From NCBI GenBank assembly GCA_003649715.1, contig QMSS01000013.1, positions 1 to 18,116 of the forward strand: a stretch of DNA of 18,116 nt, in the 5' to 3' direction. Below, piece after piece: positions 6,354 through 13,986 of this stretch. Each line of letters opens with the position of its first letter. Positions within the stretch are counted from its first letter, which is position 1. The notes beneath the pieces were generated by a model, which worked only from the letters and a program-made list of their open reading frames with translations, did no database searches and was not told the origin of the DNA. The stretch is from Thermoplasmata archaeon (GTDB taxonomy: Archaea > Thermoplasmatota > E2 > DHVEG-1). The position numbers were made by a program, and so were the translations under genes.

Positions 6354-8165
6354 TTATTCCCCCTTCGTCATATTGCTGTTTTGTTTTTTGATAAGATTGT
6401 CAATCTCTTTTTCCATGTTTTGTTCTATCTCTTTGAAATGTTTTTCAAAGTCTATGTTTGAGAATGTACCCATTCTAGCAATCAATTCTCTAGATTTTAT
6501 AGATATGATATCATCCATGTGAACACCTTTTTCAACAGCCTCATGCATCTTATCTGAAAAACTTAGTATGATCCGTAGCATATCATACTGCTTTTTCTCA
6601 GGGCAGTATGTGTCAACTTCGTGGAAGGCGCTTTGTTGAAGGAAGGCTTCTCGAAGCATCCTACCAGTTTCAAGGAAAGCTTTTTCACGTGGTGGAAGCG
6701 CGTCAGGCCCAACTAGTTTGACGATTTCTTGCAACTCAGATTCTTTTTGAAGCAAAGCCATAGCCTTATTTCTGAGACCCAACCAGTCACCACCGATTTT
6801 TTTCTCCCACCAACTGCTGACCTCAGAGAGATATAAAGAGTAGGATTTCAGCCAGTTAATAGATGGAAAATGTCTCTTATCGGCTAAATCAGCATCCAGA
6901 GCCCAAAAGACCTTTACAATCCTGAGTGTGTTTTGTGCCACAGGCTCAGAGAAATCACCACCTGGTGGAGAAACAGCACCCATAACAGAGAGAGAGCCCT
7001 CTATCTTTTTTGATCCAAGTAGCCTGACGCGCCCTGCACGTTCATAAAACTCTGCAAGACGTGAAGCTAAATATGCAGGATATCCTTCCTCACCAGGCAT
7101 CTCCTCCAACCTACCTGATATCTCTCTCATAGCCTCAGCCCATCGTGATGTACTATCAGCCATCAGAGCAACATCGTATCCCATGTCACGATAGTATTCT
7201 GCAATGGTTATACCAGTGTATACACTAGCATCTCGTGCAGCAACAGGCATGTTAGACGTATTTGCAATGAGCACTGTACGGTTCATCAATGGCTCACCAG
7301 TTTTAGGATCCTCCAGCTCAGGAAACTCTCTGAGCACATCAGTCATTTCATTGCCACGCTCACCACATCCAACATATACAATAACATTAGCATCGCTCCA
7401 TTTAGCTAGCTGATGAAGCATAACTGTTTTTCCTGTTCCAAAACCACCAGGTATAGCAGCAGTACCGCCCTTTGCAACAGGGAAAAAAGTGTCTATAACA
7501 CGTTGACCAGTTATGAGTGGAAGAGAGGGATCATATTTCTCTGCAACAGGCCGTGGTTTTCTAACAGGCCATCTATGAAACATCCTAATACCTATTACCT
7601 TATCACTGCTATTACCCAGTTTTATAACCATGATCTCATCCTCAATACCATAATCACCTTCATCCACAACAGATTTTACGACACCACCCGGAACATCTGG
7701 TGGTATCATTACTCTATGTAGTATAAGAGAGGTCTCCTGTACCTCACCTATCACATCCCCACTCTGAACCCTGTCACCCTTTTTAACAAGAGGTTTGAAA
7801 TGCCATCTTTTCTTTCTATCAAGAGCATATGCCTCAACACCTCGTGATATAAAATCACCAGTTTCATCCTTTATCGCTGGAAGAGGACGCTGTATACCAT
7901 CATAGATGTTTGTCAACAAACCAGGTCCAAGCTCTACAGACAATGGTTCATTTGTAGAAACAACCTTTTCACCTGGTTTCAAACCTGAGGTTTCCTCATA
8001 TACCTGTATAGTGGCGATGTCTTCATTAAGACGTATGATTTCACCTATAAGATGTTCATCGCCTACTCTGACAACGTCATACATTTTTGCTCCTCGCATT
8101 CTATCTGCTTCTATAACTGGTCCAGATATCCTGATTATCTTGCCTTCAACTGTTTTTTTCGTCAT
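6354..8165 (-). CDS. atpA: A/V-type ATP synthase subunit A (catalytic)
   Basis: This is the catalytic subunit that makes or hydrolyses ATP, 603 residues, a normal length. The P-loop GGFGTGKT is at residues 240-247, the catalytic glutamate lies in GCGERGNE (about residues 267-273), and the conserved [20 protein letters not shown] follows from about residue 333. The large non-homologous insertion typical of A subunits lies between the N-terminal barrel and the P-loop (about residues 110-200). No intein interrupts the P-loop, unlike Thermoplasma, whose atpA carries one there. ATG 8165 follows GGAGGGAAACCAGAAGG, 39 bases after the atpF stop. Confidence 0.99.
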   Translation of the reverse strand: MTKKTVEGKIIRISGPVIEADRMRGAKMYDVVRVGDEHLIGEIIRLNEDIATIQVYEETSGLKPGEKVVSTNEPLSVELGPGLLTNIYDGIQRPLPAIKDETGDFISRGVEAYALDRKKRWHFKPLVKKGDRVQSGDVIGEVQETSLILHRVMIPPDVPGGVVKSVVDEGDYGIEDEIMVIKLGNSSDKVIGIRMFHRWPVRKPRPVAEKYDPSLPLITGQRVIDTFFPVAKGGTAAIPGGFGTGKTVMLHQLAKWSDANVIVYVGCGERGNEMTDVLREFPELEDPKTGEPLMNRTVLIANTSNMPVAARDASVYTGITIAEYYRDMGYDVALMADSTSRWAEAMREISGRLEEMPGEEGYPAYLASRLAEFYERAGRVRLLGSKKIEGSLSVMGAVSPPGGDFSEPVAQNTLRIVKVFWALDADLADKRHFPSINWLKSYSLYLSEVSSWWEKKIGGDWLGLRNKAMALLQKESELQEIVKLVGPDALPPREKAFLETGRMLREAFLQQSAFHEVDTYCPEKKQYDMLRIILSFSDKMHEAVEKGVHMDDIISIKSRELIARMGTFSNIDFEKHFKEIEQNMEKEIDNLIKKQNSNMTKGE

Positions 8166-8204
8166 CCTTCTGGTTTCCCTCCAAAAAATTTTTCAGAATA
8201 ATAA

Positions 8205-8525
8205 TCATTTTTCTCTCCTCTCAATATCGATCCCAACAGCCTTTTTAATCAAATATGAGACATAACTTCTACGATCTGTTCTATGTCCACTCTTATCTGG
8301 TATCTCCACTACAATGGGTATGTCATGTCTTAGTCTAAAATCATTTAGCTCTCTACTGATCTTGTCAGCAATTGTTTCTGTGATAAAAATCACCCCGACA
8401 TCGTTTCTCTGGGAGAGCTCTTTGAAGATATGTGCCGCATTGTTGTCCGGTATACATAGCTCCTGTATTCCTGCAAGACGTAGACCCACTGCAGTGTCTC
8501 GGTCGCAGATACCAGCTATCTTCAT
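8205..8525 (-). CDS. atpF: A/V-type ATP synthase subunit F (central stalk)
   Basis: The 106-residue protein has the Rossmann-like fold of subunit F: MKIAGICDRDTAVGLRLAGI at the start, a VGVIFITETIADKI strand-helix unit about residues 43-56, and IPIVVEIPDKSG about residues 69-80, ending in a helix. F binds subunit D in the rotor shaft and modulates coupling. ATG 8525 lies four bases after the atpC stop, with GAGATGA at the end of atpC as ribosome site, so C and F are probably translationally coupled. The length and motifs match the family well. Confidence 0.95.
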   Translation of the reverse strand: MKIAGICDRDTAVGLRLAGIQELCIPDNNAAHIFKELSQRNDVGVIFITETIADKISRELNDFRLRHDIPIVVEIPDKSGHRTDRRSYVSYLIKKAVGIDIERREK

Positions 8526-8529
8526 ATTC

Positions 8530-9651
8530 TCATCTCTCTTTAACTAAAAGATTTTTAACAACACCTGTAGGGATGTTTTCGCTAATACCTTTTATAATGA
8601 TCTTCAAATTTTTTATTTCAAACTCCTTTGAAATCAGAAATCTGATGGTTGGACCAAGATTGAGGTAGTTCTGCATAGATATGTCTCGAATTGTTTTGAG
8701 AAAATGGTTGTCCAGAGCAATTTCTAAGACCTGCACAGACTGTTCCATGTTGTACTGCTCGATAGCATTTTTTAGAACATCAAAATAAGATGTGCCCTCC
8801 AAAGCTGAGATTACCTGAGATACATGGTCCATCTCTGCCATCTCCATGAATTTCCAAGCTGCTATTTCTTGTCCCTCACCTAGGAAAAGTTTTTTACTTG
8901 ACTCAGCATCGAATCTGAGATGTTTGGCTCTTAGGATGTTTTTAATATTAATTATGTCAATCATGCTGTTGACAAAACTTTGTTTTGCTCTGTCACATTT
9001 GTATGGCACCCTTGCGTTGCAGAGTTTTTTGATAACATGTTTGTCAATCAAAACATCAATTTTTTGTATATCAGCAGGTTCCTGTGTAACAGCATGTATA
9101 AGTTCTTCCTCGAAACCATGTGATCCAAGCAGTTCAGGTAGATCTTTTTTTTCAGCATCAACCAGTTTTTCTAATAACATTTTTGTCCTTGGACTTATCG
9201 CCTCATCTGCTCTTTCTGTTTCAGTTTTTTTGTCTCCCATAACAATTCTTTTGATCTGATTTTTTATGAGATAGAGATCTATCTTCTCCTCATAGGCATC
9301 GTAGAAATCCTTTAGTTTTTTTGTGCTGTCCCCTCGCATCATCCTTATGGTCTGGATGAGGTTTTTATCTAGAGATCTTTGTAGTGAGTATACATCTTCA
9401 CCTTCTACTTGGTAATCCTTTAGCATATTCAGTGTATCTTTGAATTCCAGGAGGGTTTTGCTTTCTAGTATATTGTTTAGCTGTTTTTCTTCTACAAAAG
9501 GGTTTCCCATTGCCTCAAATTTTGCGTTGGGGTAAATGAATCTAATGTAGGTAGAGAATGGACGATATAATATTCCCATAACTATAGCTATTATAGATAG
9601 AAGAAGTATCCAGAAGAAATAGTTGTATGGGTCAAGTATCCATTCAAACAA
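8530..9651 (-). CDS. atpC: A/V-type ATP synthase subunit C with an extra N-terminal membrane helix
   Basis: Subunit C (AC39/d family) is the socket joining the D-F shaft to the rotating c-ring. The 373-residue protein is mostly helical, in the family's threefold-repeat pattern. The family core begins at about residue 39 (YPNAKFEAMGNPFVEE), yet about 38 residues precede it, including a hydrophobic helix at about 11-30 (YFFWILLLSIIAIVMGIL). The start is TTG 9651, directly after an in-frame TAA, so no longer form exists. AGGGGTGAGAT, seven bases upstream, is an excellent ribosome site for this TTG. The next Met (residue 25) lies inside the helix and has no such site. Bacterial homologues such as Thermus are soluble. 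The role of the helix is discussed in the findings. Confidence 0.95.
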   Translation of the reverse strand: MFEWILDPYNYFFWILLLSIIAIVMGILYRPFSTYIRFIYPNAKFEAMGNPFVEEKQLNNILESKTLLEFKDTLNMLKDYQVEGEDVYSLQRSLDKNLIQTIRMMRGDSTKKLKDFYDAYEEKIDLYLIKNQIKRIVMGDKKTETERADEAISPRTKMLLEKLVDAEKKDLPELLGSHGFEEELIHAVTQEPADIQKIDVLIDKHVIKKLCNARVPYKCDRAKQSFVNSMIDIINIKNILRAKHLRFDAESSKKLFLGEGQEIAAWKFMEMAEMDHVSQVISALEGTSYFDVLKNAIEQYNMEQSVQVLEIALDNHFLKTIRDISMQNYLNLGPTIRFLISKEFEIKNLKIIIKGISENIPTGVVKNLLVKER

Positions 9652-9686
9652 TTACCCTATCTCACCCCTCTGTCAAGGGTCGTCAT

Positions 9687-10265
9687 CTATTTTTTTGTGT
9701 GGAACAATATTTTTCCCACCTGTGTTCTTAGCTCATCTTTTCTTCTTTTTAGTATGCTGTCAAAGGTGTTGTCTATGGTTATTTTTCCATCAGCTGATTT
9801 TAGTATAACTCCGCCAGATGCTTTCACCTGTCCCTCTACTTTTATTCCTAGTTTTTCAGCTATTTTTCTATCAATGTCTCTAGAGATTGTTATGAGACAT
9901 TGTCTGCCTAGCTCTGCACAGCTTTTTTTGATCAACCTTGTAACCATGTCTGCATATTTTTTTTCTGGCAGTGAGAACAGTTTTTGATATGCTTTGTTGA
10001 AACATTCTTCTATTATTTTTTCCTGTGCCTTTATGATCTCTCTTTTTACATCTTGGTTTGCCTTTGAGATTAGTATTTTTTTGATGTTTTCGCATTGTTT
10101 TTTTCCATCTCTGAGTATTTTTTCTACCTCTGTTTTAACCTGTTTTTTGGTGTCATCCTGGATTTTAGCTGCCTGTTTTTCTGCTTCTTTGAGAATATTT
10201 TTTACCTCTTTTTCTGCATCTTTTTTGATTCTTTTTATTATTTTTTCTGCTGACATAGATCCCAT
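9687..10265 (-). CDS. atpE: A/V-type ATP synthase subunit E (peripheral stalk)
   Basis: A 192-residue protein. The N-terminal half (about residues 5-85) is a charged Lys/Glu/Ala-rich helix (EKIIKRIKKDAEKEVKNILK) expected to coil with subunit H. The C-terminal half is the globular head that binds subunit B, with the family motif KASGGVILKSADGKITIDNT at about residues 148-167 and a final RRKDELRTQVGKILF helix. E-H dimers act as stators between the A3B3 head and the soluble part of subunit I. ATG 10265 (MGSMSAEK) and ATG 10256 (MSAEK) are both possible; GGGATCT just ahead of 10256 could serve as its ribosome site, and upstream of 10265 the leader is A-rich without one. It lies 45 bases after atpK. 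Confidence 0.95.
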   Translation of the reverse strand: MGSMSAEKIIKRIKKDAEKEVKNILKEAEKQAAKIQDDTKKQVKTEVEKILRDGKKQCENIKKILISKANQDVKREIIKAQEKIIEECFNKAYQKLFSLPEKKYADMVTRLIKKSCAELGRQCLITISRDIDRKIAEKLGIKVEGQVKASGGVILKSADGKITIDNTFDSILKRRKDELRTQVGKILFHTKK

Positions 10266-10310
10266 TTTTTTCTATTTCATTTCTTTAGTCTTTAGAGAAA
10301 AAAATTTTTG

Positions 10311-10904
10311 TTATAGTAGTCCTAGTCCTGTCATTAGCAGTATTGCCACTAGTAGTCCAAATATGGCGATTGTTTCTGGCATGACAGTGTATATGATTCC
10401 ACGTGCTGCAACATCTGGGTTTCTACCTACGGCGCTTATGGAGGAGGATGCAACCATTCCTTGGTTTATTGCGGATATTCCAGTGAGACCAACTGCTAGT
10501 CCGATCCATACAGCAGCTGTTCCGATTACTGGGCTTAGCATGTTTGCACGTGCTGTTCCGCCTAGTAGTCCTGATCCCATCATTAGTAGTATTGCTGTTA
10601 GTAGGCCATATACTGATTGTGTCATAGGGAGTACTTGTAGTACAAGGCATTTTCCAAATAGGTCTGGCTTTTCTGCAGTGACTGCAACTGCTGATGATCC
10701 TGCTAATGCGAGGCCGATTGCGGATGATATACCAGCTATGCCGATTGCCAGTGCACATCCTAATATTAGCAGTATCTTGTTTTTGTCTTCCTGAGTGGCA
10801 TTGTTCTGGTTGTCATCCTGAGCAGCTGCTATGGTTGTTGTTAGTAGAAACATCGTTGTTAGCACCAGCATCAAAAACATGTTTTTTTTGCTTCTCTCTA
10901 TCAT
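10311..10904 (-). CDS. atpK: A/V-type ATP synthase subunit K, duplicated proteolipid of the rotor ring, Na+-type site
   Basis: Subunit K forms the ion-carrying rotor ring. This 197-residue form has two c-type hairpins (four helices): about 43-75 with 87-114, and 125-157 with 170-197. Hairpin 1 lacks a carboxylate; its motif is LQVLPMTQSVYGLL. Hairpin 2 has the ion-binding E177 in MPETIAIFGLL. By alignment with Enterococcus hirae NtpK (ligands L61, T64, Q65, Q110, E139) the counterparts L92, T95, Q96, Q148 (INQGMVASSSI) and E177 are all present, which predicts Na+ specificity and half the usual carboxylates per helix pair. Residues 1-28 look like a signal peptide (ending IAAAQ), followed by a polar linker (QDDNQNNATQED). 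ATG 10904 follows GAGGGATAAA, 60 bases after atpI. Confidence 0.97.
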   Translation of the reverse strand: MIERSKKNMFLMLVLTTMFLLTTTIAAAQDDNQNNATQEDKNKILLILGCALAIGIAGISSAIGLALAGSSAVAVTAEKPDLFGKCLVLQVLPMTQSVYGLLTAILLMMGSGLLGGTARANMLSPVIGTAAVWIGLAVGLTGISAINQGMVASSSISAVGRNPDVAARGIIYTVMPETIAIFGLLVAILLMTGLGLL

Positions 10905-10964
10905 TTTATCCCTCTCTTTCTATTTTTAAAACATCTTTTTAACATCATTATTTTTATCTGTCTC

Positions 10965-12992
10965 CTAATTTTTTTTATCAACTACTGATAGTTTTGTGTA
11001 TTTTCTTTTGGTTTTAAATGGCATGTATTCTCTTCCACCTCCCTCGTAGAACCTGTTGAAAAACTCTACATATTGTAGTCGTAGTGAATGCACTGCTGCA
11101 CCCAGTGCCTGTATACCCAAGTTAGCGATATGTGCAATGGTTAGTATTATAGGAAATAGTATTATTCCTACTACTGGAACAATTTTTGGTATGAGTTCTC
11201 CCACTACGTTGAATGCTAGTGCCATGCCTGCAGTGGCGAGTCCAAGTGCTAGTAGTCTGGCATATGAAAGCCAGTCACCGACATATCCTGTTATGTCGAA
11301 AAATCCAACTGGTCCGGCATGCATGAATAGCATTAGGAGGCCTACGAGTGTTAGTAGTCCTGCTATGTATAGCATGATTGACTCTAGATTCCAGTCTAGG
11401 ATGAAATGTCCTATTAGCATTCCACCGCCGATCTGGAGTGGTATCCAGCAGAAATGTTTGGTTAACATAGATTTGATGTTCCTCTGTCTATAAGATTGAT
11501 AGATTCCCAGGAGGACACCTAGGTTGAGGTGTATGAGACCGAGTATTAGGGCGATTGACAGGATTGTTATCGGGTCGCTTAGTGAGTCAACTGGTAGATG
11601 TATCCCCATTATTGATATGCTGTATAGCAGTTGGTCAGGATTGTGGAATACAAAACGTGGGATAAAATCTCCAAAGAAGCTGTTAGTGAGAAGACCAGCT
11701 ATAGTGGTAGTTGCTCCTAGACATATGCCAAGGAATGACCAGTTTTTGATGAAGGAACTGTGTTTTGAGAAACGATAGTAGGCGAAGAGGGAGAGTATCA
11801 GTATGACAAGACCATAGCCTGCATCTCCCAGCATCACACCAAAAAAAAGTATGAAAAAAATACCCATGAAAATGGTTGGGTTTATCTCATTGTATTTGGG
11901 TGTAGAAAACAGTTTGAGAAATGTTTTGAAGGATGCTGCCCACCAGGGTGTTTCTATAAAAGTAGGGGGACTATCAGGATTGACACTGGGTTTTTCAGAG
12001 CTATATACTACATGTCCATTTGATACCTTGTCTACAATTTTTTTAAGATCCTTCTCATCTTTTTCTAAAACCCAGCCTTTTATGATAAACGTTGAACTGG
12101 TTTTTGCAAAATTTCTAAGCACCTCTTTTCGTATCCTCTCAATCTGTATTTCCTCTCTTAACGTCAGTAGATCCTGTAATCTTTTTTCTGCAAAAGAGGA
12201 CAATGCTGAGATCATTTTCTTCTTTTCATCTTTTATCCTGTGTTCCTCTTTTTCTAATGATTTTATAGCATCTTTTGGTGGACCTGAGAGATGTTTGAAA
12301 TCAAACTCTGTTGTCATCTTTTCTCTGCATATTTTTTCAACACTTTTTTTTTCAGATATGTGTGCAGCTATTACGACAGCCCATTGCCTCTTTTTCCTAG
12401 TACCAAACTGTTTATGATAAACAACACCTGTGTCCAACTGTTTTATACTATTTTGTAGATCAGATAAATCGGATGTTATACCTGCTTTTATAACTGTGTA
12501 GATGGATTCGCCAATATCTGACAGGTCTAGTTTAAAATCCTTTAAGTAGGAGACCTGTATGATATCAGAACGGATTTTTTCCCCTTGTTCATCCAGCATC
12601 CTAAGTTTTTCTTCTTTTTCTAAAACATTTTTTTCCACATTTTTTAGAAGATCATCAGCACATGAGAATAATTCTTTTATAGAACGTTTTGGAACCATTT
12701 TTTTCTCAACAGCAGCGATCTGTGGACGGAGCAGGGTTCTAAGTCCATGTGGTGCTTTTTTGAATCTTTTAAGAATATCTATCAGTCTAGTGAGTCTTAG
12801 CTCATATGTTGTAAGCAGGCCAGTATCCTCAGGCATAGAAGCTTTTTCAGCATCTTTTAATGTTTCTGGATCCTCTCGGGAAACGTCAATTATTTCCATC
12901 AAGCCTTTTTCATGAAGTGTTTCTATTGTTTTCTCAACATAGTTTTGATGTATCAGCAGTGAAACCTTTTTCATTGGAGCTGGAAACAACAA
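10965..12992 (-). CDS. atpI: A/V-type ATP synthase subunit I (membrane stator, a-subunit homologue)
   Basis: The 675-residue protein has a soluble, coiled-coil N-terminal arm (about residues 1-365) that anchors the E-H stalks, and a membrane half (about 370-640) with roughly eight helices forming the ion half-channels. R579 in DWLSYARLLALGLATAGMAL is the likely essential arginine facing the ring glutamate. A second conserved region is AAVHSLRLQYVEFFNRFYEG near the C-terminus, with R638. Typical family landmarks MLGDAGYGL (about 387-395) and LGLIHLNLGVLLG (484-496) are present. The start is TTG 12992, ten bases after GGGGGAG, and gives the family-like MLFPAPMKKVSLL. ATG 12974 is possible but 28 bases from that ribosome site. 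Atp H ends eight bases upstream. Confidence 0.97.
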   Translation of the reverse strand: MLFPAPMKKVSLLIHQNYVEKTIETLHEKGLMEIIDVSREDPETLKDAEKASMPEDTGLLTTYELRLTRLIDILKRFKKAPHGLRTLLRPQIAAVEKKMVPKRSIKELFSCADDLLKNVEKNVLEKEEKLRMLDEQGEKIRSDIIQVSYLKDFKLDLSDIGESIYTVIKAGITSDLSDLQNSIKQLDTGVVYHKQFGTRKKRQWAVVIAAHISEKKSVEKICREKMTTEFDFKHLSGPPKDAIKSLEKEEHRIKDEKKKMISALSSFAEKRLQDLLTLREEIQIERIRKEVLRNFAKTSSTFIIKGWVLEKDEKDLKKIVDKVSNGHVVYSSEKPSVNPDSPPTFIETPWWAASFKTFLKLFSTPKYNEINPTIFMGIFFILFFGVMLGDAGYGLVILILSLFAYYRFSKHSSFIKNWSFLGICLGATTTIAGLLTNSFFGDFIPRFVFHNPDQLLYSISIMGIHLPVDSLSDPITILSIALILGLIHLNLGVLLGIYQSYRQRNIKSMLTKHFCWIPLQIGGGMLIGHFILDWNLESIMLYIAGLLTLVGLLMLFMHAGPVGFFDITGYVGDWLSYARLLALGLATAGMALAFNVVGELIPKIVPVVGIILFPIILTIAHIANLGIQALGAAVHSLRLQYVEFFNRFYEGGGREYMPFKTKRKYTKLSVVDKKN

Positions 12993-12999
12993 TGTTTTT

Positions 13000-13317
13000 C
13001 TACTCCCCCTCTACGATGGTTTTGACTATGAGATCTACAGCCTTCGTAAGATTCTTGGAGGCATTGTCTTCTATTTTTTTAATCTCTTTTTGAGCAGCAT
13101 TTTTTATAGCTGCTATCTGTTTTTCTGCATCCTTTTTTGTCTTTTCAACAAGCATCTCTACTTCTTGTTGAGCTTGTTGTATCATTTTTTGTTTCTTTTT
13201 TTCTGCATCTTTTTTTGCTTTTTCTATTAGTCGTGCAGCATCCTTCTTTGCTTTTTCTATCATCTGAACAGCATTTTTTTCAGCTTCTTTGATTTTTTTG
13301 ATAGGTTCTGCCACCAT
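13000..13317 (-). CDS. atpH: A/V-type ATP synthase subunit H (peripheral stalk, first gene of operon)
   Basis: A 105-residue, almost wholly helical protein rich in Lys, Glu and Ala. Its middle shows an 11-residue (hendecad) rhythm, with EKAKKDA recurring every 11 positions (about residues 21-60). This is the pattern of the right-handed coiled coil formed by E-H stator stalks. The C-terminus (ASKNLTKAVDLIVKTIVEGE) is the part that should pair with the head of subunit E. ATG 13317 has no ribosome site and a very short predicted leader. The stop carries a GAGGGGGAG that serves as the ribosome site of atpI. Position as first gene matches H-I-K-E-C-F-A-B-D in euryarchaeal operons. Confidence 0.92.
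   Translation of the reverse strand: MVAEPIKKIKEAEKNAVQMIEKAKKDAARLIEKAKKDAEKKKQKMIQQAQQEVEMLVEKTKKDAEKQIAAIKNAAQKEIKKIEDNASKNLTKAVDLIVKTIVEGE
13205..13260 (-). repeat. 33-base internal direct repeat in atpH
   Basis: gcatctttttttgctttttctat (13205-13227, in two pieces gcatcttttt and ttgctttttctat) recurs with two or three changes at 13238-13260. The 33-base period is exactly 11 codons and encodes the repeated KAKKDA hendecad, so the DNA repeat reflects coiled-coil periodicity and perhaps recent internal duplication. Confidence 0.6.
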
Positions 13318-13350
13318 TTCAAGATATGGGTATAAAAAAACTACTTATTA

Positions 13351-13363
13351 GAGTTTTTATTCT
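13351..13363 (-). promoter_or_regulatory. Candidate TATA promoter of the ATP synthase operon
   Basis: On the minus strand AGAATAAAAACTC lies about 40 bases before the atpH ATG. Initiation about 25 bases on would leave a leader of only 10-15 bases, consistent with the missing ribosome site. A second TATA-like run at 13331-13340 is too close, because its start site would fall inside the gene. Confidence 0.35.
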
Positions 13364-13619
13364 GATCTCAAAAAAAGATTGGATGCCATCAAAAACTATT
13401 TTTCTAAAGTTCTAGGTCTAGTCTAGGTAGTGTTAGGCATAACTAGGTGATGTAGATACAAAATTGAGTTTTCCCTAGGATTGTTAGCATCTAATATATA
13501 AAATCTAAAATTTTTCTTCAACAACGTTTTTGGGGTATCACTATTTGGGTCTCCATCAAGAAGTAGTTTAGATAAAAAGAGCCCTATACCAACATTATCG
13601 TTCTATGTGATGTAGCAGG

Positions 13620-13763
13620 ATGCTCAGAAGACCATGTAAATATAAAAGAATACGTGGAGTGGGATTAGAAACTACGGTGGTGCCATCTTCTGTTCCTCTG
13701 TTTACCAGCCTGTATTATATCAAACATATGTATGTTTGTTTTTCTTGGAAAAATCTTATTTAA
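13620..13763 (+). pseudogene. Possible remnant of a DUF134-like DNA-binding gene (doubtful)
   Basis: A 47-codon ORF begins MLRRPCKYKRIRGVGLE and continues to VVPSSVPLF. The spacing of RP-K-RRI-(E)-(P)-(P) recalls the N-terminus of DUF134 proteins (RPxKxRRIxxxPEVxYFKPxGIPL), small archaeal and bacterial helix-turn-helix proteins of about 90-100 residues. After about residue 28 the resemblance ends, the helix-turn-helix part is absent, and in-frame stops flank the ORF on both sides. It has no clear ribosome site. It may be a decayed fragment or pure coincidence. Confidence 0.2.
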
Positions 13764-13934
13764 GACATAGGTTCTTATGAATGTAAAACCTATTTTAATT
13801 CTAAAAATTCCTTTTAAGATTCGATATAGTTGTTTTCTCATATTCCCATAAATTTACTATGTATCATTTGTTTTTTAAAACTTTCTTTTTCAGACTAACT
13901 TATTTTTAGATATCAGCCAATTTTATGTTTGATG

Positions 13935-13945
13935 ATAAAAAAATA
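13935..13945 (-). terminator. Oligo-T terminator of infB
   Basis: Seven A on the plus strand (13937-13943) give T7 on the infB strand, about 45 bases after its stop codon. Confidence 0.45.
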
Positions 13946-13986
13946 GTTGTGGATCTTGACTGGGTAGATGGAATACCAGGCTTGTT

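Larger units (their letters stand above)
13318..13986. other. 669-base gap between the ATP synthase operon and infB
   Basis: This gap holds the operon promoter at its left edge and an infB oligo-T terminator at its right edge. Between them the sequence is A/T-rich with several CTAG tetranucleotides clustered at 13412-13480. I see no tRNA, rRNA, C/D-box RNA or repeat array. One 47-codon plus-strand ORF (13620-13763) has a start resembling the DUF134 family; it is listed separately as a doubtful remnant. The gap is much longer than others in this compact window. Confidence 0.6.

Noticed and set aside
6354..8165. Intein in atpA, as found in Thermoplasma
   Set aside because: The P-loop [11 protein letters not shown] is continuous and the total length of 603 residues is normal, so no intein is present.
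9994..10794. 266-codon plus-strand open frame opposite atpK and atpE
   Set aside because: It is antisense to two certain genes, has low-complexity Ser/Phe/Ile composition typical of a complement of membrane and coiled-coil coding, and has no ribosome site or family motifs.
13590..13660. C/D-box guide RNA (gtgatgt followed by ctcaga)
   Set aside because: The box C match lacks its final A, and no CUGA box D or internal C'/D' pair is found at proper spacing.
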